From the NCBI GenBank assembly GCA_902464195.1, contig CABQJB010000051.1:1-11226 (forward strand): a DNA stretch of 11,226 nucleotides. The letters are read 5' to 3'. The notes beneath the pieces are model-generated. The model was not told where the DNA came from and searched no databases. It worked only from the letters and a program-made list of their open reading frames with translations. Shown here piece by piece: positions 6,617 to 11,226 of the stretch (the first letter of the stretch is position 1; every line of letters starts with the position of its first letter). The DNA is from an uncultured Megasphaera sp. Lineage in GTDB: Bacteria > Bacillota > Negativicutes > Veillonellales > Megasphaeraceae. A program made the translations under genes and the position numbers.

Positions 6617-7174
6617 ATGAGTCTGGTCACACAACGAATGAAAGAACACGCCGCCGTCCTCGAGGCGACGATGGAATTGATCCCGGATATTGAAAAAGCC
6701 GGGGCCCTGTTCAAAGAGGCTCTGGCTTCTGGTCACAAAATACTTTTTTGCGGCAACGGCGGCAGTGCTGCCGACTCTCAGCATTTAGCCGCAGAAATCG
6801 TCGGCCGCTTCCAAAAGGAACGGCGGCCGTTCCCGGCCATCGCCCTGACTGTCGACACGTCTATCCTGACGGCTGTCGGCAATGACTATGGCTTCGATAC
6901 AGTCTTTGCCCGCCAGGTCCGGGCCTTAGGCGAAAAAGGCGACGTCCTGGTCGGCATCTCTACGTCCGGCAACAGCCAGAACGTCCTGGAAGCTATTGAC
7001 GCAGCCCATGAAAAAGGCCTCACTGTCATCGGCATGACCGCTTATGGCGGCGGCAAGATGAAGGAGGCCTGCGATATCTGCCTGGCCGTACCGGCGAAAG
7101 TGACGGCACGGGCCCAGGAAATGCATATCATGATCGGCCACATCCTCTGCGAAATCGCGGAGGAAGACATGTAA
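6617..7174 (+). CDS. gmhA: Phosphoheptose isomerase (D-sedoheptulose 7-phosphate isomerase)
   Basis: GmhA converts sedoheptulose 7-phosphate to D-glycero-D-manno-heptose 7-phosphate, the first step of ADP-heptose synthesis for lipopolysaccharide inner core or other heptose-containing glycans. The 185-residue protein is a single SIS domain of normal length. It has the phosphosugar loop CGNGGSAADSQHLAAE (45-60), including E60, which matches the catalytic Glu of GmhA, the second loop ISTSGNSQNV, and the C-terminal EMHIMIGH segment with H170 and H175, where the family has its catalytic histidine. The start follows TAGGAGGT, 8 bp after the carbonic anhydrase stop. No other heptose gene is in the window. 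The SIS paralogue DiaA is an alternative, but the active-site residues favour GmhA. The stop codon directly abuts that of the convergent TPR lipoprotein gene. Confidence 0.88.
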   Translation: MSLVTQRMKEHAAVLEATMELIPDIEKAGALFKEALASGHKILFCGNGGSAADSQHLAAEIVGRFQKERRPFPAIALTVDTSILTAVGNDYGFDTVFARQVRALGEKGDVLVGISTSGNSQNVLEAIDAAHEKGLTVIGMTAYGGGKMKEACDICLAVPAKVTARAQEMHIMIGHILCEIAEEDM

Positions 7175-7825
7175 TCAGCCGACGATTTGCTGGAACTGTT
7201 TGTTGTTCCGTATCTTATCGAAATGGCTCTGCGTCCGGGCTGCCTGGCGGACGTCTTCGCCACCCAGGTCGATGGCCTGCTTCAGATAGGGCAGGGCTTC
7301 ATCGGCTTTGCCCAGGTCGCCGTAGATAGTGGCGATGCCGTAGTAACTCCAGGTATTGCCCGGGTCAGCGGCGATGACATTCTTGAAATACGTCAGGGCC
7401 TTGTCGTACTGGCCGTCAATCTTATAGGCTAAAGCCAGGTTATAGAAAGAAGCGACGTCTTTCGGGGCTATTTTCAGCGCTTTTTCGATGAGCTCGATGC
7501 CCTGGGCGACGTCGTTTTTGCTGCCCGTGCTGTTGCCGCGCATGGCCAGGGTAACGCCTTTATTGCTCAAGGCCTGATAGTTGTTGGCGTCGAGGGAAAG
7601 GGCCTTGTCGAAATCGTTCAGGGCCCCGTCATAATCGCCAGCCTGGTATTTTTTCAGGCCTTCGTCGCTGTAAGCCTGCGAATCGGCCTGGATGGCCGGT
7701 GCCGATGGAACCTGTACGTCCTGTGCTGTCTGAGCCGGCTGGGGCTGGGACGGCTGTGTACTGCATCCGCCGCTTCCGGCAGCCAGGGCCAGCAGGAGCA
7801 GGATGGCCAAGTGTTTGTTCTTCAT
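7175..7825 (-). CDS. TPR-repeat lipoprotein
   Basis: This 216-residue protein has a lipoprotein signal peptide: MKNKH, a hydrophobic core of Leu and Ala, and a lipobox-like end GSGGC with C21 as the predicted lipidated residue. The -3 residue is Ser rather than the usual Leu, which is acceptable but not ideal. A Gln/Pro/Ala-rich linker (22-48) leads to about four tetratricopeptide repeats, roughly residues 51-84, 85-121, 125-157 and 158-190. These include YQAGDYDGALNDFDKALSLD and YDKALTYFKNVIAADP. TPR lipoproteins serve as protein-binding scaffolds at the envelope; no partner can be named. The start is set at the ATG 7 nt after AGGAG. Two upstream in-frame ATGs (to 7867) lack a usable site. 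The gene is divergent from the NusG-II gene, with 33 bp between them. Confidence 0.85.
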   Translation of the reverse strand: MKNKHLAILLLLALAAGSGGCSTQPSQPQPAQTAQDVQVPSAPAIQADSQAYSDEGLKKYQAGDYDGALNDFDKALSLDANNYQALSNKGVTLAMRGNSTGSKNDVAQGIELIEKALKIAPKDVASFYNLALAYKIDGQYDKALTYFKNVIAADPGNTWSYYGIATIYGDLGKADEALPYLKQAIDLGGEDVRQAARTQSHFDKIRNNKQFQQIVG

Positions 7826-7832
7826 GTTCATT

Positions 7833-7837
7833 CTCCT
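7833..7837 (-). promoter_or_regulatory. Ribosome binding site that sets the TPR lipoprotein start at 7825
   Basis: AGGAG on the minus strand lies 7 nt before the ATG at 7825-7823. An ATG two codons upstream is only 1 nt from this site and so is unlikely to be used. The chosen start puts the signal peptide exactly at the N-terminus. Confidence 0.7.
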
Positions 7838-7858
7838 GTTCGTCAATATGGAAATCCT

Positions 7859-8257
7859 ATGAAACATATTATCAAAAAAGGGGACATCGTCCTCATCATT
7901 ACGCTGCTCGTCTTATCTTTCATCCCGGAAGGCATCTTTTACCTGACCGGCAACGATGCGTCTGTGAGCCGGACGTATGCGGTCATCCAGGTCGACGGCA
8001 AGGTCTACAAAGAAATCCCCCTGTCGGGCCACCATGGGACCGATGTTATTCCTATCCAGACCGAGGAAGGCTATAACCTCGTGGTCATTCAGGACGAGAG
8101 CGTTGGCATTACCGAAGCCGATTGTCCTGATAAAATCTGCATTAGTGAAGGCTTTGTCAGCAAACCTGGTGCGACCGTCGTCTGCCTGCCGCACAAGGTG
8201 CTGCTCGAAGTGAAGTCTGCCGGCGATGACGAACCCGATGTCATTCCGGCCCATTAG
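7859..8257 (+). CDS. Membrane-anchored NusG domain II-containing protein
   Basis: The 132-residue protein has an N-terminal anchor: KHIIKKGD followed by a hydrophobic segment at about 10-29. An extracytoplasmic NusG-II-like domain (about 38-120) carries three cysteines, C89 and C93 in DCPDKIC and C109 in VVCLPHK. The sequence EADCPDKICISEGFVSKPGATVVCLPHKV is typical of this small Firmicutes family, which is usually encoded next to a Gx transporter, as here. Despite the name it is not a transcription factor; its function is unknown. The ATG at 7859 has only a weak GGA site 6 nt upstream. A longer form from 7811 would add 16 residues overlapping the divergent gene and would spoil the N-terminal anchor. 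The stop is 8 bp before the next gene. Confidence 0.85.
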   Translation: MKHIIKKGDIVLIITLLVLSFIPEGIFYLTGNDASVSRTYAVIQVDGKVYKEIPLSGHHGTDVIPIQTEEGYNLVVIQDESVGITEADCPDKICISEGFVSKPGATVVCLPHKVLLEVKSAGDDEPDVIPAH

Positions 8258-8265
8258 AGGTACTT

Positions 8266-8790
8266 ATGAAAAAGACATTTCACATTATTATCCTGGGCTT
8301 GTTCATCGCCCAGTCACTGGTCTTATACATCGTCGAAGGGATGCTGCCCGTGCCCTTCATCGCACCAGGGGCAAAACTGGGGCTGGCCAATCTGATTACG
8401 GTCATCGCCCTCTATGCCCTGCCGCGCAAGCGCGACGTCTGCCTCATCCTGCTCGTGCGCATCATCCTGGCTACGGCCTTTGGCGGCGGCATCAACGCTT
8501 TCTTGTACAGCGTCGCCGGGGCGGCTTTCAGCCTGGGCGCCATGATGGTCCTGCAGAAGACGGGGAAATTCTCTATCATCGGCGTCAGCACGGCTGGCGG
8601 TATTTTCCACAACCTGGGCCAGGTCGTCGTGGCCTCCCTGGTCGTAGAGAATATCAAGATCATGCTCTATTTGCCGATTCTGGCCGTCGCCGGTACGGGA
8701 ACGGGCATCCTCATCGGCATTACGGCTATCTTCACCCTGCGTCACTTGAAGCGGCTACCCATTTACCGGCGTATGCAAGCAGAAACTTAG
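8266..8790 (+). CDS. Gx transporter family protein (heptaprenyl diphosphate synthase component I-like membrane protein)
   Basis: This is a 174-residue integral membrane protein with about five hydrophobic segments. It belongs to the family annotated both as Gx transporter and as heptaprenyl diphosphate synthase component I. The diagnostic stretches are FIAPGAKLGLANLITVIALYALPRKRD, ATAFGGGINAFLYSVAGAAFSLGAM and STAGGIFHNLGQV, which resemble ECF-type S-component or small-substrate transporter folds. The substrate is not established. The start has AGAGGT about 5 nt upstream, overlapping the stop of the NusG-II gene, so the two genes form an operon. In related genomes this pair often sits near a polyprenyl synthetase or an ApbE-type flavin transferase, but neither is present here. 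The stop is 4 bp from that of the convergent lipoprotein gene. Confidence 0.85.
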   Translation: MKKTFHIIILGLFIAQSLVLYIVEGMLPVPFIAPGAKLGLANLITVIALYALPRKRDVCLILLVRIILATAFGGGINAFLYSVAGAAFSLGAMMVLQKTGKFSIIGVSTAGGIFHNLGQVVVASLVVENIKIMLYLPILAVAGTGTGILIGITAIFTLRHLKRLPIYRRMQAET

Positions 8791-8794
8791 GCGA

Positions 8795-9394
8795 TTAATT
8801 GATCCGGATAGAATCGAGTACTTCGTCAGCGAGTTTTACTTTATCTTCTTTGCTGCCGTCGCAGGCTACGACGACGATCCATGTTGCCGGTCCATCGGCA
8901 AAGCCGATGAGGCGGGCCTTCATGGATTTATCCTGATATGTGAAGGTAAAAGTCTGGACGACGGCATGCTGGCCGCTGACAGTCGTCGTGTCCTGGCTGA
9001 CCGAGACGTTCTGAGCGTCGATTTTCGATAATACGGCGCCGGCTGCGGCTTCCGCCGTCTGGTTAAGGCGCTGGCTGATGGCCTGGCCCTGGCTGATGTG
9101 CAGGTCGTCGTACATCTGCTGCGTGTCGATACTGTTGGTATAGATGGCGATGTACAGGCCACCGTCCATTTCACCGTACAGGCGGCTGCCCTTGAAGTAA
9201 CGCTGGGTCAGCGGGTCTACGGGGACGGGGAAGTCGAGCTTCTGGAGATTTCCCGGCAGTTTCAGGGAAATGGCCGAGCCCATGCCGTCGACGCGGCGTT
9301 CTTTGAGAGTAATAGTATAGCAGGCCGTCAGGCTCAGGGTAATGATGAGCAGGCACAAAGCCAGACAGAGGGAGCGGATTCGTTTATGTGTCAT
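8795..9394 (-). CDS. Lipoprotein of unknown function
   Basis: The 199-residue protein has a clear lipoprotein signal: MTHKRIRS, a hydrophobic stretch, and the lipobox LTAC with C25 as the lipidation site. The mature part begins YTITLKERRVDGMGSAISLKLPGNL and is a soluble alpha/beta-looking domain with alternating beta-rich segments (VSVSQDTTTVSGQHAVVQTFTFTY, ATWIVVVACDG). It ends in a charged helix with DEVLDSIRIN. This layout recalls PsbP/Mog1-like lipoprotein domains, which often end in a similar ILDSI motif, but I do not recognise a named family. The start has GAGGTG 5 nt upstream. It is the last gene of the exonuclease-AEC-lipoprotein operon, 18 bp after the AEC stop. No catalytic motif is visible. 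Confidence 0.8.
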   Translation of the reverse strand: MTHKRIRSLCLALCLLIITLSLTACYTITLKERRVDGMGSAISLKLPGNLQKLDFPVPVDPLTQRYFKGSRLYGEMDGGLYIAIYTNSIDTQQMYDDLHISQGQAISQRLNQTAEAAAGAVLSKIDAQNVSVSQDTTTVSGQHAVVQTFTFTYQDKSMKARLIGFADGPATWIVVVACDGSKEDKVKLADEVLDSIRIN

Positions 9395-9412
9395 GAGTGC
9401 ACCTCGCGAAAG

Positions 9413-10390
9413 TTATTTAAAAGGCAGGTATCCCCAGGATACGAGCAGGTAAAAAGCGGGATATAGAATGAGTATATATAAGAGCTGTGTCGTAATGAAG
9501 GGCGCCATGGCCAGATTGACGTTCAAGTCGTAAAGGCGCTCCGTAATCAAGGCGTTGATGGCACAGGGCGTGGCCATGACGATGATAATCGTCCCCAGGA
9601 GCACCGGGTCCGACGTGAAACACAGAGCCAGGAAATACGATGCCAGCGGCGTCAGGAACATCTTGATGGGGATGAGGTCCAGCGTCTTGCGGGCATAGTC
9701 CTTGAAATGGGAAAAGTCGATGAGGTAGCCGACTGGGATGAGGGCTACCCAGGCGCTGACATGGATCAGGGCCTGGAAAATCGTCGTCCCGGCGGCGGGC
9801 CTGGGGATACCGGCGGCGTGTAATGCTGTGCCGATGACCAGGGCCACGACGGACAACTGATTCCAGTTGATGAAGATCGATTTCCAATTATCCTTGAAAA
9901 AGGCGAAGAAGTTGCGGTCCTTGCCGCCGTGCTGGTAGTAGTAGCCCATGGGGAATAGAACGAAGAACATGAGCAGGTTCTGGAAGACGCCGATGATCTG
10001 GACGTAGGCATAGGACATTTCCCCGTAGAGGATGTAGCTGCACAGGCCGCCGAGCATCCCCGTGTTGGCCGGGATAGCGGCGATGAGGTAACTGCCGCGG
10101 TCGACGAAGGACGAGAATTTGCGCTGCCGTCCCAGCAAGAGGACGACGGCCAGCGGCAGGAGGCCGTTGAAAAAAGCGAAGAAAGGCAGGCTGAGCAAGT
10201 CCGTCCGCATGGGCAGGACCCAGAAGCTGAGCAGGGTCAGGGACGTCATGATGACGATGATGTTGAAGCGGATGAGCCAATTCGACTGGTCCGGCGTCAG
10301 CCAGCTCCGCCTTTTGGCGACATATCCAGCAATCATGGGCAGGATGATGTCTGTGAAAATATAAACCATCCGGAGTGTCGTATCTTCCAT
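9413..10390 (-). CDS. AEC-family (auxin efflux carrier-type) transporter
   Basis: This 325-residue membrane protein has about ten hydrophobic segments in two halves of five, the pattern and length of the AEC/PIN-like permease family. Bacterial members export or exchange organic acids such as malate, or other small anions. Family-like features include the N-terminal FTDIILPMIAGYVAKRRSWLT, PANTGMLGGLCSYILYG in the fourth to fifth helix region, and MATPCAINALITERLYDLN near the C-terminus, where AEC proteins have a conserved Pro-containing broken helix. A central hydrophilic loop (about 150-170) is rich in Lys, Asp and Phe. The start has GGGAGG about 9 nt upstream, overlapping the stop of the exonuclease gene. 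The substrate cannot be predicted. Its pairing with an exonuclease gives no functional hint. Confidence 0.87.
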   Translation of the reverse strand: MEDTTLRMVYIFTDIILPMIAGYVAKRRSWLTPDQSNWLIRFNIIVIMTSLTLLSFWVLPMRTDLLSLPFFAFFNGLLPLAVVLLLGRQRKFSSFVDRGSYLIAAIPANTGMLGGLCSYILYGEMSYAYVQIIGVFQNLLMFFVLFPMGYYYQHGGKDRNFFAFFKDNWKSIFINWNQLSVVALVIGTALHAAGIPRPAAGTTIFQALIHVSAWVALIPVGYLIDFSHFKDYARKTLDLIPIKMFLTPLASYFLALCFTSDPVLLGTIIIVMATPCAINALITERLYDLNVNLAMAPFITTQLLYILILYPAFYLLVSWGYLPFK

Positions 10391-10407
10391 GACCGGATTC
10401 CCTCCCT

Positions 10408-11073
10408 TTACTTGCGGGCAGCGCGGAAGGCGTCGGCCAGGGAGAACGTCAGCGGTTCTGCCGGCTTGGTGGCGTCGATGATAGGCTGCATGATGTCGCG
10501 GAATTCTTCTTTTTTCTTCGATAAGACGTAGAGCTTGGACGTGTTGCGGGCATCCCAGAGGGCGTCGTGCATCTGGCCGTCGAAGGTTTCGCCCAGGGTG
10601 CTGACGGCCTTGTCCAGGGAAATGACGTTATCCAGGCCCAGGAGGTTGCAGTAAATCTGCTGGAAGTTTTGCCAGTGGTCAAGCATCCAGCGGACGCGGT
10701 CGTCGTTCTCGTCGATTTCTTTGAGGCGGAGTTCGCAGTCCAGCTGGCGCCAGTCGTTTTCACTCCAGGCGAACATTTCATAGGCATTGGGGCAGCCTTC
10801 GTTGCACCAGGTCAGGAAATGGTCGAAGGCCTGGCGGAAATGAGGTTTCCCGGCCAGCATTTCCATAGTAATGCCCGTCAATTCCTGACAGGTCTGGTTC
10901 ATGGCTGTCGTATATTCGGGCAGCACATATTCTTTATACGACGAGATTTCATTCCCGTCTTCGTCTATTTTGACAGCACCGATTTCGATGATTTCCCCTT
11001 TGCAGATGCGGCGCGCTTCCTTCTGGTCCCGGCCGATGGGGTTCATCTCGAAATCGACAAATACGGCTTTCAT
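10408..11073 (-). CDS. DEDDh-family 3'-5' exonuclease (KapD/ERI1-like)
   Basis: This 221-residue protein is a single RNase T/DnaQ-type exonuclease domain that hydrolyses nucleic acid 3' ends using two metal ions. All three exonuclease motifs are present: FVDFEMNP with D7 and E9 (Exo I), the segment AWSENDWRQL with D107 (Exo II), and MHDALWDARN with H169 and D174 (Exo III, the DEDDh form). The acidic insert DENDD and the sequence TCQELTGITMEML fit the KapD/ERI1-like group. It may act on RNA or short oligonucleotides; the sequence does not decide. The ATG at 11073 follows AAAGGAGA with 7 nt between and begins the first beta strand. A longer form from 11148 would run through the promoter and part of the palindrome. 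It is the first gene of a three-gene minus-strand operon. Confidence 0.9.
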   Translation of the reverse strand: MKAVFVDFEMNPIGRDQKEARRICKGEIIEIGAVKIDEDGNEISSYKEYVLPEYTTAMNQTCQELTGITMEMLAGKPHFRQAFDHFLTWCNEGCPNAYEMFAWSENDWRQLDCELRLKEIDENDDRVRWMLDHWQNFQQIYCNLLGLDNVISLDKAVSTLGETFDGQMHDALWDARNTSKLYVLSKKKEEFRDIMQPIIDATKPAEPLTFSLADAFRAARK

Positions 11074-11080
11074 GAGAGAG

Positions 11081-11088
11081 TCTCCTTT
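11081..11088 (-). promoter_or_regulatory. Ribosome binding site that sets the exonuclease start at 11073
   Basis: AAAGGAGA on the minus strand lies 7 nt before ATG 11073. It supports this start over the in-frame ATG at 11148, which lies upstream of the promoter. Confidence 0.75.
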
Positions 11089-11109
11089 CTGAATCTGATG
11101 ACAACCATT

Positions 11110-11118
11110 ATTATACCA
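11110..11118 (-). promoter_or_regulatory. Extended -10 promoter of the exonuclease-AEC-lipoprotein operon
   Basis: On the minus strand, TGGTATAAT is a perfect extended -10 element (TATAAT at 11110-11115). The -35 position 17 bp upstream reads TGCGAC and falls inside the 32-bp palindrome at 11124-11155, so there is no consensus -35. Transcription would start near 11103, about 30 nt before the ATG. Confidence 0.65.
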
Positions 11119-11123
11119 TAAGT

Positions 11124-11155
11124 AAAGGGCTTGTCGCACGTGCGACAAGCCCTTT
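11124..11155. terminator. 32-bp perfect palindrome, possible bidirectional terminator or operator
   Basis: The arm AAAGGGCTTGTCGCAC (11124-11139) is followed directly by its exact reverse complement (11140-11155), centred on CACGTG. As RNA it forms a hairpin of up to 16 bp in either direction, with A/T ends flanking a GC core, as bidirectional terminators have. The trailing T-tracts are short (four T on the plus strand, three on the minus). It may terminate a gene to the right of the window. Because it covers the -35 region of the exonuclease promoter, it could also bind a dimeric regulator. Confidence 0.6.
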
Positions 11156-11170
11156 TAAGAGGATTCAGGC

Positions 11171-11191
11171 GGGCCGCCCTTTGGGCGGCCC
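11171..11191. repeat. GC-rich hairpin, probable dispersed intergenic repeat unit
   Basis: GGGCCGCCC, a TTT loop and GGGCGGCCC form a perfect 9-bp stem, followed by CCTACGA. No T-tract follows, so it is not a normal terminator. GC-rich hairpins ending in a CCTACG-like tail occur as dispersed intergenic repeats in many gut bacteria; that is from memory and is untested here. It sits between the palindrome at 11124-11155 and the heptamer array. Confidence 0.55.
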
Positions 11192-11198
11192 CTACGAA

Positions 11199-11226
11199 CC
11201 ACTGGCCACTAGCCACTAGCCACTAG
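11199..11226. repeat. CCACTAG heptamer tandem repeat, running off the window end
   Basis: Four head-to-tail heptamers are visible: CCACTGG (11199-11205), then three identical CCACTAG units (11206-11226). The array reaches the last base, so its full length is unknown. The 7-nt unit is not a multiple of three and carries CTAG, so a long array would place stop codons in all frames on both strands. It is therefore non-coding. Short tandem units of this kind are prone to copy-number change. Confidence 0.8.

Noticed and set aside
7826..7858. Divergent promoters between the TPR lipoprotein and NusG-II genes
   Set aside because: TTGATA- and CAATAT-like boxes exist on each strand, but the spacings are wrong (19 bp or more), so no promoter can be supported.
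8226..8798. Open reading frame of 190 codons overlapping the Gx transporter in another frame
   Set aside because: The translation is rich in Arg, His and Pro without hydrophobic segments, while the other frame encodes a recognisable membrane protein with a good start.
11074..11148. N-terminal extension of the exonuclease by 25 residues
   Set aside because: It would read through the promoter and half of the palindrome. The ribosome binding site at 11081-11088 fits ATG 11073, which begins the first strand of the exonuclease fold.
11199..11226. Start of a CRISPR array
   Set aside because: The units are 7-bp direct tandem repeats without spacers, and there is no cas gene.

Overview
The window is a gene-dense, moderately GC-rich bacterial chromosome segment with strong AGGAGG-type ribosome binding sites and sigma-70-like promoters. 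It combines Firmicutes-type genes (a MupG/MurP/MurQ muropeptide-sugar operon, a NusG-II/Gx-transporter pair, a YtiB-like beta-carbonic anhydrase) with a gmhA-type sedoheptulose-7-phosphate isomerase, an LPS-heptose enzyme of outer-membrane bacteria. That mix suggests a diderm Firmicute of the Negativicutes, possibly Megasphaera or a relative. This is inference from gene content and style, not from a marker gene.

Layout from left to right. (1) Positions 1-1001, plus strand: an AT-rich start with an extended -10 promoter, a stem-loop with a T-tract that looks like an intrinsic terminator, and an EamA/DMT-family permease. (2) Positions 991-4450, minus strand: a tightly packed three-gene operon murQ-murP-mupG with a consensus promoter whose -10 box lies in an imperfect palindrome. 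The genes predict uptake and phosphorylation of MurNAc or MurNAc-GlcNAc, hydrolysis of the phosphorylated disaccharide, and etherase cleavage to GlcNAc-6-phosphate plus D-lactate. (3) Positions 4498-7174, plus strand: tRNA-Arg(CCU), then a GltD-type flavin/Fe-S oxidoreductase, a beta-carbonic anhydrase and gmhA, separated by about 10 bp each. (4) Positions 7175-8790: a minus-strand TPR lipoprotein divergent from a plus-strand pair made of a membrane-anchored NusG domain II protein and a Gx transporter. (5) Positions 8795-11118, minus strand: an operon of a DEDDh exonuclease, an AEC-family transporter and an uncharacterised lipoprotein. (6) Positions 11124-11226: non-coding repeat DNA with a 32-bp perfect palindrome, a GC-rich hairpin and a CCACTAG heptamer tandem array that runs off the window.

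All genes look intact. No insertion sequence, CRISPR array, phage gene or toxin-antitoxin pair is visible. The points most worth a second look are the terminator-like leader in front of the EamA gene, the complete muropeptide-sugar operon with its candidate operator and no local regulator, the gltD-carbonic anhydrase-gmhA grouping, the three convergent gene pairs with no space for a terminator, and the repeat cluster at the right end. I see no strong sign of an entirely new biological system.
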